NCBI RefSeq assembly: GCF_003063355.1
Contig: NZ_NESH01000002.1
Coordinates: 682,001 to 746,000, forward strand
Origin: Limnohabitans sp. Bal53
GTDB taxonomy: Bacteria; Pseudomonadota; Gammaproteobacteria; Burkholderiales; Burkholderiaceae_C
Length of the DNA stretch: 64,000 bases
Reading direction: 5' to 3'
Shown here piece by piece: positions 16,212-25,928 of this stretch. Below the pieces are notes generated by a model. It was not told the origin of the DNA, ran no database searches, and was given only the letters and a program-made list of their open reading frames with translations. The position numbers and the translations under genes were made by a program. Numbering within the stretch: position 1 is the stretch's first letter; every line of letters starts with the position of its first letter.

Positions 16212-16940
16212 ATGAGTAACTCTGCACGCTTGGACAAGATCGTCATTGTTGACGACGACACCCGCATCCGCGACTTGTTGCGCCGCTTTCTGTCACAAGA
16301 AGGCTTTGACGTGTTGTTGGCCGAAGACGGCCGCGCCCTTGACCGCATCATGCAACGCGAGACGATCGACTTGATCGTGCTCGACCTGATGCTGCCCGGC
16401 GAAGACGGCCTGAGCATTTGCAGGCGTCTGCGCGCCAACGGTGTGAACACGCCGGTCATCATGTTGACCGCCAAAGGCGAGGATGTGGACCGCATCAATG
16501 GCCTGGAGATCGGGGCCGACGACTACCTGGGCAAGCCCTTTAACCCCCGAGAGCTGCTGGCCCGCATCCATGCAGTGCTGCGCCGCAGACCTGCCACAGA
16601 GCTGCCCGGCTCACCCTCGGCAGAAGAAGAGGTCATCATTTTCGGCCACTTCAAGCTTGACTTGGGGGCCCGGTCGCTGAGCAAGGACGGCGTGGACATG
16701 GCGCTGACCACCGGCGAATTTGCCATGCTCAAGGCCTTGGCCAGACACCCGCGGCAATCCCTGACCCGTGACAAGCTGGCCCAATTGGCGCGCGGGCGGG
16801 AGTTTGAGCCCTTTGACCGCAGTCTGGATGTGCAGATCTCCCGTCTGCGCAAAATGATCGAAGTCGACCCGGCATCGCCCAAAATCATCCAGACCGTTTG
16901 GGGTGTGGGTTACGTGTTTGTGCCCGATGGACAAGCGTGA
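16212..16940 (+). CDS. ompR: OmpR-family response regulator
   Basis: A 242-residue two-component regulator. The receiver domain has the acidic pair VDDDTR (about 13-18), phospho-acceptor Asp in IVLDLMLPGEDG (about 56-66) and the Lys switch in LGKPFNPREL. The C-terminal winged helix (about 140-235) contains FAMLKALARHPRQSLTRDKL and FDRSLDVQISRLRKMIE…IQTVWGVGYVFV. ATG 16212 follows the preceding stop by four bases. It is coupled to the sensor kinase gene by a GTGA overlap, so the two act as a pair. OmpR is chosen by similarity and by this gene order; the target genes are not in the window. Confidence 0.85.
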   Translation: MSNSARLDKIVIVDDDTRIRDLLRRFLSQEGFDVLLAEDGRALDRIMQRETIDLIVLDLMLPGEDGLSICRRLRANGVNTPVIMLTAKGEDVDRINGLEIGADDYLGKPFNPRELLARIHAVLRRRPATELPGSPSAEEEVIIFGHFKLDLGARSLSKDGVDMALTTGEFAMLKALARHPRQSLTRDKLAQLARGREFEPFDRSLDVQISRLRKMIEVDPASPKIIQTVWGVGYVFVPDGQA

Positions 16941-18319
16941 AACCCGTGCAGATTGCCCCAGATGAGGTGACGCCCGGGCCAACCGCTGGCCCCATGCTCA
17001 AGGTCAGCCTTTTTTGGCGAACCTTCATTTTGCTGGCCTTGCTGATTTTTTTCAGCAGCGTGGCTTGGCTGCAAATGTTCAGAACCCAGGAATACGAACC
17101 ACGCATCCTGCGCAATGCCCATCAAATCGCCACTGTGGTCAACCTGACCAAAACCGCTCTGAAAAACAGTGACGAAATCGCGCGCTTGTCCCTGATCAAA
17201 ATGTTGGCCGACGAAGAAGATGTCAGCATCCAGCTTCGCGAGCCCACGGACCGCAGCGTCCCATTCACCGATTCGAGCTTGGACAGCCGACTGGTGGATG
17301 AGATGGTCAAGCGACTGGGGCCTGGCACCGTTGTGGCCTCCAGCGTCAACGAGCAAGAGGGGCTGTGGATTGGTTTTGCCATCGAACGCGACAGCTACTG
17401 GCTTCAAATGGACCCCTCGCGACTCAAGCCCTTGGGGGGCAGCGCTTGGCTGATGTGGTTGAGCTTCACGACAGCGCTTTCCCTGGTGGGGGCGGCCATC
17501 ATGGCAGGCCTGATCAATCGCCCACTCAAGAGGCTGTCTCATGCAGCCAGCTTGGTGCGTGAGGGGCAGTTTCATGGCTCTCCTCTGGACGAGGCGGCCG
17601 CAACCAGCGAGATCCGAGAGGTCAACATCGGTTTTAACCGCATGGCCGAGCGCCTGGCCAAGATCGAAGCCGAACGTGCTTTGATGCTGGCCGGGATTTC
17701 CCACGACTTGCGAACGCCATTGGCACGCTTGCGTTTGGAGACGGAGTTGAGTGTCAGCGACCTGCAAACCCGCGAGTTGATGGTGGCTGATATTGAGCAA
17801 CTCGATGAGATCATTGACAAGTTTTTAGATTACGCGCGCCCTGAATCCAGCGACCTTGGACCCGTCCTCTTGTCAGGCGTCATCAGCCGCTGCATCACAC
17901 CATGGCGCAACAACGCGCGCCTGAGAATCACAGTGGATGTGAGAGAAGACCTGCAGGTGCAAGCTGAAACGGTGGAGCTCGGACGTGTGTTGTCCAACCT
18001 GCTGGAAAACGCGCGCCGCTACGGCCAAAGCCCCGCGGACGGCATCACCCGAGTTGAAATCGTGGCCCGCGTGCACGACGGTTGGGTGCTGCTGCGCGTG
18101 CGCGATCAAGGCCCTGGCGTGTCAGATGAAACGCTGAAGAACCTGACCCAACCTTTTTTCAGAGGTGATGCAGCCCGTACAGCGGCCACCGGTTCTGGCT
18201 TGGGTCTTGCCATCGTTGAGCGCTCGGTGCAACGCATGGGCGGCACGTTTTCGGTATTCAACAACAGCGCTGGCGGCTTGATGGCCTTGATGAAGTTCAA
18301 GCAAGCCGAAAGCGAATGA
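16937..18319 (+). CDS. envZ: EnvZ-like sensor histidine kinase
   Basis: A 460-residue membrane kinase. TM1 lies at LLALLIFFSSVAWLQMF, with a periplasmic sensor of about 110 residues, then TM2 (LMWLSFTTALSLVGAAIMAG) and a HAMP region (RPLKRLSHAASLVREGQF). The H-box is AGISHDLRTPLARLRLE, the N-box NLLENARRYG, G1 RDQGPGVSDE and G2 GSGLGLAIVERSVQRMGG. A GTG start at 16937 overlapping the ompR stop (GTGA) is chosen; ATG 16994 is a plausible alternative that still keeps TM1. It phosphorylates the adjacent regulator. Confidence 0.85.
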   Translation: MKPVQIAPDEVTPGPTAGPMLKVSLFWRTFILLALLIFFSSVAWLQMFRTQEYEPRILRNAHQIATVVNLTKTALKNSDEIARLSLIKMLADEEDVSIQLREPTDRSVPFTDSSLDSRLVDEMVKRLGPGTVVASSVNEQEGLWIGFAIERDSYWLQMDPSRLKPLGGSAWLMWLSFTTALSLVGAAIMAGLINRPLKRLSHAASLVREGQFHGSPLDEAAATSEIREVNIGFNRMAERLAKIEAERALMLAGISHDLRTPLARLRLETELSVSDLQTRELMVADIEQLDEIIDKFLDYARPESSDLGPVLLSGVISRCITPWRNNARLRITVDVREDLQVQAETVELGRVLSNLLENARRYGQSPADGITRVEIVARVHDGWVLLRVRDQGPGVSDETLKNLTQPFFRGDAARTAATGSGLGLAIVERSVQRMGGTFSVFNNSAGGLMALMKFKQAESE

Positions 18320-18396
18320 CAACAGACCCCTTGCAGTCATTGAAGCTTTGAGGCAAGTTTTCTGCCCACAACCTACAATCTGACCCATTCACTTTG

Positions 18397-18428
18397 ACAC
18401 CCCCCTCCTTCTTGGCGGGGGGTGTTTT
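18397..18428 (+). terminator. Intrinsic terminator after envZ
   Basis: A nine-base-pair hairpin, ACACCCCCC (18397-18405) with GGGGGGTGT (18417-18425), followed by TTT. It lies in the gap before mfd, 24 bases upstream of that start, so mfd expression must begin beyond it or read through. Confidence 0.75.
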
Positions 18429-18452
18429 GCATTTTTATCGCCCATCGCCACC

Positions 18453-21400
18453 ATGCAACTCCCCAGCCTCATCACCGGCAAACGTTTCACCCTGCCCCGC
18501 CCTGTTGGATCGGCCGATGCCGTGCTGCTGGCCCAACTGGCCCTGCGCGAGAAAAAAGCGGGCAAGCTCACGGCCATCGTCACCAGTGACGCGGCCGACG
18601 CCCAGCGCCTCATGGACGAGCTGGTGTTTTTTGCCCCGGATCTGCGCTGCGTGATGTTCCCTGACTGGGAAACCCTGCCGTACGACACCTTCTCGCCGCA
18701 CCAGGACCTGATCAGCGAGCGCTTGGCCACTTTGTGGCGCATCAAGCAGCGCAACCACGCCGAAAGCGCCGACGTGGTGCTGGTGCCTGCGACCACCGCG
18801 CTGTACCGCTTGGCGCCACCGTCCTTTTTGGCGGGCTACACCTTCGAATTCAAGGTCAAGCAAAAGCTCGACGAAGCCCAACTCAAAGCCCAGCTCACAC
18901 TGGCGGGTTACTCGCATGTGAGCCAAGTGGTCAGCCCCGGCGAATACGCGGTGCGGGGCGGCTTGATCGACCTTTTCCCCATGGGCTCGCTGGTGCCTTA
19001 CCGGGTGGACCTGTTTGACGACGAGATCGACAGCATCCGCACCTTCGACCCCGACAGCCAGCGCAGCCTCTACCCCGTGCCCGAGGTTCGCCTTTTGCCC
19101 GGGCGCGAGTTCCCGATGGACGAGGCGGCCCGTGCGCGCTTTCGCAGCCGCTGGCGCGAGCTGCTCGAAGGCGACCCGACCAAGAGCCGCATCTACAAAG
19201 ACATGGGCAACGGCGTGGCCACGGCGGGCATCGAGTACTACCTGCCCCTGTTTTTTGAAGAAACCGCCACGGTGTTTGATTACCTGGGAGCTGGCCAGGC
19301 CGATGCCGCCACCGTGGTGCTGCACGGCGATCTAGAACCCGCCTTCCAGCGCTTTTGGCAAGACACCCGCGACCGCTTTCGGCTGGTGCAGGGCGACCCC
19401 GAGCGGCCCGTGCTGCCGCCCGATGCGCTGTTTTTGAGTGCCGAACAGTTCTACACACTGACCAACGGCCATGCCCAATTGGCTTTGCGCCCAGGCACGC
19501 AAGACGTGACCGACAACACCCTCGCCCAGCCCTTGCCTGAGCTGACGGTGGTACGCGGTGCCGAAGACCCGCTGTCGCGCTTGCAAGCGCACATCCGCAG
19601 CAGCGCCAGCCGCGTGCTGATCTTGGCCGAGAGCGATGGCCGACGCGAAAGCCTGCTCGACTTCGTGCGCTCCAGCGGCCTCACGCCACCCGTCTTTGAC
19701 AGCCTCGAAGACTTTTTGACCAGCAACGAAAAAATCGGCATGGCCACCGCTGCACTGGTCAGCGGCTTCCATTGGTTCGAGCACAACATCGACCTGGTCA
19801 CCGAGACCGAACTCTTTGCAGCCGGGTCCGTCACGCGCCGCCGCAAAAAGCAGGAACAAGTCAGCGATGTGGAAGCGCTGATCAAAGACCTGAGCGAGCT
19901 GAACGTGGGCGACCCGGTGGTGCACAGTGCCCACGGCATTGGCCGCTACCGGGGTCTGGTCAACATGGACATGGGCCAGAAAAACGAAGACGGCACGCCA
20001 GCGCTGCAAGAGTTTTTGCACCTCGAATACGCCGACAAGGCCACGCTCTATGTGCCCGTGAGCCAGCTGCAGCTGATTGGCCGCTACACGGGCGTGAGCG
20101 CCGACGAAGCGCCCCTGCACAAACTGGGCTCGGGCCAATGGGAAAAAGCCAAACGCCGCGCCGCCGAGCAGGTGCGCGACGCCGCAGCCGAGTTGCTCAA
20201 CATCTACGCCCGCCGCGCTGCACGCGAGGGCCACCCTTTCCGCTACAGCCCGCAAGACTACGAGACCTTTGCCAACGACTTTGGCTTTGAAGAAACCGCC
20301 GACCAAAAGGCCGCCATCCACTGCGTCATTCAAGACATGATCAGCCCTCGCCCGATGGACCGCTTGGTCTGTGGCGATGTGGGTTTTGGCAAGACCGAGG
20401 TGGCCCTGCGTGCCGCCTTTGTAGCCGTGACCGGCGGCAAACAGGTCGCACTGCTGGCCCCCACCACGCTGCTGGCCGAGCAGCACTACCAAACCCTCAA
20501 AGACCGCTTTGCCAAATGGCCCGTCAAAGTGGCTGAAGTCTCGCGCTTTCGCTCGGGCAAAGAAGTCACTGCCGCGCTCAAAGGCATTGCCGACGGCACG
20601 GTGGACATCGTGGTGGGCACACACAAGTTGCTGAGCGAATCCACCAAGTTCCACGACCTGGGCCTGCTCATCATCGATGAGGAACACCGCTTTGGTGTGC
20701 GCCATAAAGAGGCCATGAAAGGGCTGCGGGCCGAGGTCGATGTGCTCACGCTGACCGCCACCCCCATCCCCCGCACCATGGGCATGGCGCTGGAGGGCTT
20801 GCGCGATTTGAGCGTGATTGCGACTGCGCCGCAACGCCGCTTGGCCATCAAGACCTTTGTGCGCAACGAGGGCACGGGCGTGATCCGCGAGGCGGTGCTG
20901 CGCGAACTCAAACGCGGCGGGCAGTGCTACTTTTTGCACAACGAGGTCGAGACCATAGAGAACCGCAAGCAAAAGCTCGAAGAAATCCTGCCCGAAGCCC
21001 GCATTGCCGTGGCCCACGGCCAGATGCCCGAGCGCGAGCTCGAGCGCGTGATGCGCGACTTTGTGGCCCAGCGCTACAACATCTTGCTGTGCTCGACCAT
21101 CATCGAGACCGGCATCGACGTGCCCACGGCCAACACCATCGTGATCTCTCGCGCCGACAAATTCGGCCTGGCCCAGCTGCACCAGCTGCGCGGGCGCGTG
21201 GGCCGCTCGCACCACCAAGCCTATGCGTATTTGATGGTGCCCGAGATCGAAGGCCTGACCAAACAAGCGGCGCAGCGCCTCGACGCGATCCAGCAAATGG
21301 AAGAGTTGGGCAGCGGTTTTTATTTGGCCATGCACGACCTGGAGATTCGCGGCGCGGGCGAGGTGCTGGGCGAAAACCAGAGCGGCAACATGCTCGAAGT

Positions 21401-21944
21401 GGGTTTTCAGCTCTACAACGAAATGCTGTCCGAGGCGGTGCGCAGCTTGAAAGCGGGCAAAGAGCCCGATTTACTCAGCCCCCTGTCGGTCACCACCGAC
21501 ATCAACCTGCACGCCCCGGCCCTGCTGCCCAACGACTACTGCGGCGACGTGCACCTGCGCCTGAGCTTTTACAAAAAGCTGGCCACCGCCAAAACCAGCG
21601 ACCAGATCGACGCCTTGCTCGAAGAGCTGGTAGATCGCTTTGGCAAATTGCCCCCACAAGCGCAAACCCTGGTGGACGTGCACCGCCTGCGCGTGCTGAC
21701 CCAGCCCTATGGCGTCATCAAGGTCGATGCCGCCCCGGGTGTCATCCAGATCACCTTCAAACCCAACCCACCCGTGGACCCCATGGCCATCATCGGCCTG
21801 ATCCAAAAGAACAAACACATCAAGCTGGCGGGCAACGACAAAATTCGCATCGAACGCGAACTGCCCGACCCCAAGGCACGGGCGCAGATGGTGCGTGATG
21901 TGCTCAGGAGTTTGGGGACACCGAAGGTGGAGGTGGCGCCTTAA
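18453..21944 (+). CDS. mfd: Transcription-repair coupling factor Mfd
   Basis: A 1163-residue ATP-dependent translocase that removes stalled RNA polymerase and recruits UvrA. The UvrB-like N-terminal module is present (FPDWETLPYDTFSPHQDLISERL, VRGGLIDLFP). The RNA-polymerase-interaction region starts GDPVVHSAHGIGRYRGL. The helicase motifs are GDVGFGKTEVALRAAF (Walker A), IIDEEHRFGVRHKE (motif II), LTATPIPRTM (motif III) and the RGRVGRS motif VI region. The C-terminal TRCF domain ends KVEVAP. The length is typical. A strong terminator follows at 22023-22052. Confidence 0.96.
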   Translation: MQLPSLITGKRFTLPRPVGSADAVLLAQLALREKKAGKLTAIVTSDAADAQRLMDELVFFAPDLRCVMFPDWETLPYDTFSPHQDLISERLATLWRIKQRNHAESADVVLVPATTALYRLAPPSFLAGYTFEFKVKQKLDEAQLKAQLTLAGYSHVSQVVSPGEYAVRGGLIDLFPMGSLVPYRVDLFDDEIDSIRTFDPDSQRSLYPVPEVRLLPGREFPMDEAARARFRSRWRELLEGDPTKSRIYKDMGNGVATAGIEYYLPLFFEETATVFDYLGAGQADAATVVLHGDLEPAFQRFWQDTRDRFRLVQGDPERPVLPPDALFLSAEQFYTLTNGHAQLALRPGTQDVTDNTLAQPLPELTVVRGAEDPLSRLQAHIRSSASRVLILAESDGRRESLLDFVRSSGLTPPVFDSLEDFLTSNEKIGMATAALVSGFHWFEHNIDLVTETELFAAGSVTRRRKKQEQVSDVEALIKDLSELNVGDPVVHSAHGIGRYRGLVNMDMGQKNEDGTPALQEFLHLEYADKATLYVPVSQLQLIGRYTGVSADEAPLHKLGSGQWEKAKRRAAEQVRDAAAELLNIYARRAAREGHPFRYSPQDYETFANDFGFEETADQKAAIHCVIQDMISPRPMDRLVCGDVGFGKTEVALRAAFVAVTGGKQVALLAPTTLLAEQHYQTLKDRFAKWPVKVAEVSRFRSGKEVTAALKGIADGTVDIVVGTHKLLSESTKFHDLGLLIIDEEHRFGVRHKEAMKGLRAEVDVLTLTATPIPRTMGMALEGLRDLSVIATAPQRRLAIKTFVRNEGTGVIREAVLRELKRGGQCYFLHNEVETIENRKQKLEEILPEARIAVAHGQMPERELERVMRDFVAQRYNILLCSTIIETGIDVPTANTIVISRADKFGLAQLHQLRGRVGRSHHQAYAYLMVPEIEGLTKQAAQRLDAIQQMEELGSGFYLAMHDLEIRGAGEVLGENQSGNMLEVGFQLYNEMLSEAVRSLKAGKEPDLLSPLSVTTDINLHAPALLPNDYCGDVHLRLSFYKKLATAKTSDQIDALLEELVDRFGKLPPQAQTLVDVHRLRVLTQPYGVIKVDAAPGVIQITFKPNPPVDPMAIIGLIQKNKHIKLAGNDKIRIERELPDPKARAQMVRDVLRSLGTPKVEVAP

Positions 21945-22022
21945 AGCAAGAGGTGCCAGTGGAGGGCCGCCCAAGCAACGGTCCTCTTGCTGAAACAGCC
22001 TCAGGGGCGACGCCACAAAGCA

Positions 22023-22052
22023 AAAAGCCCAGCCGATGAAGGCTGGGCTTTT
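22023..22052. terminator. Bidirectional terminator between mfd and tRNA-His
   Basis: AAAGCCCAGCC and GGCTGGGCTTT form an 11-bp stem around GATGAA, with A-rich and T-rich flanks on opposite sides. It can terminate both mfd (+) and the tRNA-His transcript (-). Confidence 0.85.
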
Positions 22053-22061
22053 GCGTGATTT

Positions 22062-22138
22062 TGGGGTGGCTGATGGGGCTCGAACCCACGACAACAGGAA
22101 TCACAATCCTGGACTCTACCAACTGAGCTACAGCCACC
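22062..22138 (-). tRNA. tRNA-His (GTG)
   Basis: The minus-strand cloverleaf has the extra 5' G characteristic of tRNA-His: acceptor GGTGGCTG paired with the 3' strand ending GCCACC, followed by encoded CCA. The D-arm is TAGCTCAGTTGGTAGAG, the anticodon loop TTGTGAT gives GTG, and the T-loop is GGTTCGAGCC. It lies downstream of ppiD on the same strand. Confidence 0.95.
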
Positions 22139-22193
22139 GCGAAGCCAAAATTATAACCCGAAGTTAGGGTCAAAAACCAGCGCTTGCGCAGAA

Positions 22194-24110
22194 TTATGAA
22201 GCCGTTTTGGCCTTGGGTTTATTGACCAGGATTTCCACCTTGAATTGCGAGCGCAAGTGGGCCAGATAGGCACCCGCTTCCGCGTTGCCGAGCAAGCGAG
22301 CAAATTGCTCACGGCTTTGGGCTTGTTGCTGCGCATTGGACTCTTCACGCGACACCAGCTTGTTCACGCGCACCAGGGCATAGCCTTGTGCACCCAAATC
22401 CACCCCAACAAGAGCGGGCATGGCTGAAGGGTCAGCACGAAGCGCCGCGTCGACCAAAGCCTGGGGCTGGCCCTGTGTTTGGTCACGCGAGACCACCAGC
22501 GCATTGCCCACTTGGGCTTGAGCAGGCTGGGCTTTCCATGCGCTCAGACGGGCCTCGCCTTCAGCCTTGGCCAAGGCTTGTGATTGCTCCAGTATGTATT
22601 GAGTGCGCACGGCCTCTTTGACATCACCAAAGGGCCGCACGGCCGCTGCGCGGTAGTTGACGATGCGTGCAGAAACCAGGGTGTTGTTGCCCAACTCAAT
22701 GGCGGCCGTGTTGCGGCGCTTGCTGATCGACTCTTCGGCGAACAAGGCTTCCAAGACTTTGGGGTTGGCCATCACGCCAGTCTTTGCAGCCGTGGGGATA
22801 CGGCTCAAGCCTTGAGCTTGCAGGATGCTGAGTTTGAGTTTGTCTGCCACGGGCTTGAAGGTGTCGGCCTGCTCGTACACGCTGTTGCTGAAGGTCTCCG
22901 CCAATTCAGCAAACTGTCGCTTGGCTTGTTGCTCGCGCAAGTCGGCTTCAAGTTGGGGCCGCATCGACTCAAAGCTGGGCGCTGCAGGGGCCTTGATGTC
23001 GGTCAGCTGGATGATATGGAAGCCGAATTCAGACTCCACCACCGCGCTGATGTCGCCTTTTTTCAGGGCAAATGTGGCGTCTTCAAATGACTTGACCATG
23101 GCTCCTTTGGCGAAGAAGTCCAAATCGCCACCATTGGCGGCCGAGCCTGGGTCGTCCGAGTTCTTGCGGGCCAACTCGGCAAAAGACTTGGGATCTTTGC
23201 GCACATCAGCCAGCAAGGCTTCGGCTTTGGCTCGGGCTTTTTCACGGTCTGCTGCAGGCGCATCCTTGGCCGCATTGATCAAGATGTGGCGAGCCCGGCG
23301 TTGCTCTTGGCCAGACAGGCGCTGCAGATTTTGCTCGTAATAGGTTTTCACGTCCTGCTCGGGCAATTGGATATTTTTGGCCAAAGCGGCCGCATCAAGG
23401 ACCAGGTATTCCACGTCAGCAGACTCTGGCGAACGGAAACGTTCGGACTGGGCCTGGTAGAACTTTTCCAAATCAGCATCAGTCACCTGGACCTTGGCCG
23501 CAAAAGCAGCAGGCTCAAAGCGCTGGACCTGAATTTCGCGTCGTTGCAAATAGGCTTGCAAAGCGGTGTAAGTTTGACGCTGCGAAGCCACAGCAGAGGC
23601 CTGCAAGGTGGAAAGCACCTGCTGATTGGACAGGTCGCGGCGCACACGCGCTTCGAACATTTCAGGCGTCATGCCTTGGCTGGCTGCCAATTGACGGTAA
23701 CGGTCCATGTCCAGTTTGCCGTCCGGGCCGCGCAGACTGGCGATCGAGGGGTCTTGCTGCAAGTAGTTGGCCAAGCGCTGGTCGCTGGTCACCAGCAGCT
23801 GCTTTTCAGCCGCCACAGCGATCAAACGGTCATTGACCATGCGCTCAAGACTGGCGTAACGGGCCTCTTCCGAGCCCAGCAACTTGGCGTCCAGGTTGGG
23901 GGCAGAAGCACGGATACGGTCCACTTCTTGTTGGTGCATCGCATCCCACTCTTGCTGGGTGATTTCCAAATCGCCGACTTTGGCAACCACAGCACCGCGA
24001 TCGCCCATGTTGTTGTAACCATCGACGCCAAACAACACGAAAGATGGGATGATCAGCAAAACCAGCAAGCCCATCAGGATCTTGGAATTGTTGCGGATGG
24101 TGTCAAACAT
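22194..24110 (-). CDS. ppiD: PpiD-type periplasmic folding chaperone (peptidyl-prolyl isomerase)
   Basis: A 638-residue protein anchored by one N-terminal helix (ILMGLLVLLIIPSFVLFGVDG, about 10-30). It has a SurA-like N-terminal region (VAKVGDLEITQQEWDAM) and a parvulin rotamase domain around 265-370 (RRARHILINAAKD…FAELARKNSDDPGSAANGGDLDFFAKGAMVKSFEDATFAL…SEFGFHIIQL). PpiD assists folding of proteins leaving the Sec translocon. Length and layout match the family. It sits between tRNA-Val and tRNA-His, as is common in Comamonadaceae. Confidence 0.9.
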   Translation of the reverse strand: MFDTIRNNSKILMGLLVLLIIPSFVLFGVDGYNNMGDRGAVVAKVGDLEITQQEWDAMHQQEVDRIRASAPNLDAKLLGSEEARYASLERMVNDRLIAVAAEKQLLVTSDQRLANYLQQDPSIASLRGPDGKLDMDRYRQLAASQGMTPEMFEARVRRDLSNQQVLSTLQASAVASQRQTYTALQAYLQRREIQVQRFEPAAFAAKVQVTDADLEKFYQAQSERFRSPESADVEYLVLDAAALAKNIQLPEQDVKTYYEQNLQRLSGQEQRRARHILINAAKDAPAADREKARAKAEALLADVRKDPKSFAELARKNSDDPGSAANGGDLDFFAKGAMVKSFEDATFALKKGDISAVVESEFGFHIIQLTDIKAPAAPSFESMRPQLEADLREQQAKRQFAELAETFSNSVYEQADTFKPVADKLKLSILQAQGLSRIPTAAKTGVMANPKVLEALFAEESISKRRNTAAIELGNNTLVSARIVNYRAAAVRPFGDVKEAVRTQYILEQSQALAKAEGEARLSAWKAQPAQAQVGNALVVSRDQTQGQPQALVDAALRADPSAMPALVGVDLGAQGYALVRVNKLVSREESNAQQQAQSREQFARLLGNAEAGAYLAHLRSQFKVEILVNKPKAKTAS

Positions 24111-24132
24111 GTCGTAAGTCTCGGTTTATCAA

Positions 24133-24162
24133 TAAAAAAGGCGAACCTGGGGTTCGCCTTTG
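24133..24162 (-). terminator. Terminator after tRNA-Val(TAC)
   Basis: AAAGGCGAACC and GGTTCGCCTTT form an 11-bp stem with a three-base loop and flanking A/T runs. On the minus strand it follows the hupB/tRNA-Val unit and precedes ppiD. Confidence 0.8.
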
Positions 24163-24171
24163 TTTGAGAGG

Positions 24172-24247
24172 TGGTGGGCGCTGACGGTCTCGAACCGCCG
24201 ACCTACTCCGTGTAAAGGAGCCGCTCTACCAACTGAGCTAAGCGCCC
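24172..24247 (-). tRNA. tRNA-Val (TAC)
   Basis: A 76-base minus-strand cloverleaf with encoded CCA. The acceptor GGGCGCT pairs with AGCGCCC, the D-arm is TAGCTCAGTTGGTAGAGC, the anticodon stem CTCCT…CGGAG has loop TTTACAC giving TAC, and the T-loop GGTTCGAGAC. It starts 14 bases downstream of the hupB stop, so it is probably part of that transcript. Confidence 0.95.
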
Positions 24248-24261
24248 TCTCACAAGTGCTT

Positions 24262-24534
24262 TCAGTTCAAAGCGTCTTTCAGACCTTTGCCTGGACGGAA
24301 CTTTGGCACATTGGCTTTCTTGATTTTAATCGCAGCGCCCGTGCGGGGATTGCGACCTGTGCGGGCAGCACGTTTGCCAACGGCAAATGTACCAAAACCC
24401 ACCAATGAAACTGTGCCGCCTTTTTTCAAGGTGGTGCGCACAGCGCCAATGGTGGCTTCGAGGGCGCGACCAGCAGCGGCCTTAGACAGGTCGGCGTGCT
24501 TGGCAATGTGTTCGATCAATTCTGTTTTGTTCAC
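24262..24534 (-). CDS. hupB: DNA-binding protein HU
   Basis: A 90-residue histone-like protein. The sequence (V/M)[26 protein letters not shown]… and the DNA-binding arm [45 protein letters not shown] are diagnostic. The start is GTG at 24534: the longer frame upstream is an artefact, and HU proteins begin at exactly this residue, with a CAGAGG site upstream. HU bends DNA and supports replication, recombination and nucleoid structure. It is followed by tRNA-Val(TAC). Confidence 0.95.
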   Translation of the reverse strand: MNKTELIEHIAKHADLSKAAAGRALEATIGAVRTTLKKGGTVSLVGFGTFAVGKRAARTGRNPRTGAAIKIKKANVPKFRPGKGLKDALN

Positions 24535-24762
24535 AAAAAACCTCTGGGTGTTAGTGCCGGAAGGACCGACGATTGGTCTGAGATCGGAATCAACAGCGTG
24601 GGCATGTTGATGAAATTGATTCAGGCATTCTATGCCTGAGGTGATTAAAACCAGTCCTTGTGGGCCTGTCAATCGCATTCAGGCTTGGCCCGATTGGCGT
24701 TGGATTCTAGCCTTGAAAGTAGTACTTCTCAGGGGCTGGCAGAGTTTTTTTCATGGTTCAGC

Positions 24763-25848
24763 TCAAAGCGCTTGTGCAATTGCACGGCCCACATCTGCTG
24801 TTGTGGCCTTGCCGCCCAAATCGGGCGTACGCGGCGCATCGGCACCAGCGGCCAGCACCTTTTCGATGGCACCCAACACCGCATCGTGTGCGTCCTTGTG
24901 GCCCAAAAATTCGAGCATCATGGCGCCGCACCAAATCTGGCCAATCGGGTTGGCAATGCCTTGACCTGCGATATCTGGCGCCGAGCCGTGCACAGGCTCA
25001 AACAAGGACGGGAACTTGCGATCAGGGTTGAGGTTGGCGCTGGGCGCAATCCCAATGGTGCCCGTGCAGGCCGGCCCCAGATCACTCAGGATGTCGCCAA
25101 ACAAATTGCTGGCCACCACCACATCAAAAAAGTCGGGGCGTTGGACAAAATGGGCCGTGAGGATATCGATGTGGAATTTGTCCACATTGATGCCCGGGTA
25201 GCCTTTGGCCATTTCGGCCACACGCTCATCCCAGTAGGGCATGGTGATGGCGATGCCATTGGACTTGGTGGCGCTGGTAAGGTGCTTTTTGGGGCGCGAC
25301 TGCGCCAACTCAAACGCAAACTTCAGCACCCGGTCCACCCCAATGCGACTCATGATGGTCTCTTGCATCACGATCTCGCGCTCGGTGCCCGGGAACATGC
25401 GGCCACCCACGGCCGAGTACTCGCCCTCGGTGTTTTCACGCACGATGTACATGTCGATTTCGCCCGGCATACGCGGGCTGCCATCGCGGCGCACCACAGG
25501 GGCGATGATGCCGGGCATCAAGCGCGCTGGGCGGAGGTTGATGTACTGGTCAAACTCACGGCGGAACAACAACAGCGAGCCCCACAGCGAGACGTGGTCG
25601 GCGATTTTTCCGGGCCAACCCACCGCACCAAAATACAAAGCGTCGTGGCCACCGATCTGGTCTTTCCAGTTGTCGGGGAGCATCTGGCCGTGCTTTTCAA
25701 AGTAATCCCAGCTGGAAAAATCGAAATGGTCAAACTGCAGATCAATGCCAAATTTGCGGGCTGCGGCGTCCATCACGCGCAGGCCTTCGGGCATGACTTC
25801 TTTGCCAATGCCATCTCCGGCAATGACTGCGATGCGGTGCTTGCTCAT
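24763..25848 (-). CDS. Tartrate/D-malate dehydrogenase-type decarboxylating enzyme
   Basis: A 361-residue member of the isocitrate/isopropylmalate dehydrogenase family. It has the N-terminal IAVIAGDGIGKEVMPEG, a substrate-binding LRPARLMPGI…VRENTEGEYS segment, and metal/nicotinamide motifs ASNLFGDILSDLGPACTGTIGIAPSANLNPD and EPVHGSAPDIAGQGIANPIGQ. The YINLRPARL and W-GSLLLFRREFDQ features favour the tartrate dehydrogenase/D-malate dehydrogenase (TtuC/DmlA) group over LeuB. It would oxidise and decarboxylate D-malate or tartrate with NAD and Mn/Mg. Exact substrate is not resolvable by eye. Confidence 0.82.
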   Translation of the reverse strand: MSKHRIAVIAGDGIGKEVMPEGLRVMDAAARKFGIDLQFDHFDFSSWDYFEKHGQMLPDNWKDQIGGHDALYFGAVGWPGKIADHVSLWGSLLLFRREFDQYINLRPARLMPGIIAPVVRRDGSPRMPGEIDMYIVRENTEGEYSAVGGRMFPGTEREIVMQETIMSRIGVDRVLKFAFELAQSRPKKHLTSATKSNGIAITMPYWDERVAEMAKGYPGINVDKFHIDILTAHFVQRPDFFDVVVASNLFGDILSDLGPACTGTIGIAPSANLNPDRKFPSLFEPVHGSAPDIAGQGIANPIGQIWCGAMMLEFLGHKDAHDAVLGAIEKVLAAGADAPRTPDLGGKATTADVGRAIAQAL

Positions 25849-25928
25849 AAAGCGTACTTTCTGAATCTGGAAAAAATGGACAGAACTTAAAAAATCGAGA
25901 GCTTAGCAACAAAGCCGACCCATCGTTT

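Noticed and set aside
19332-21335. 667-codon open frame on the minus strand
   Set aside because: It is the exact antisense shadow of mfd; the translation is His/Gln/Ala/Val-rich with no recognisable domain, typical of GC-rich antisense frames.
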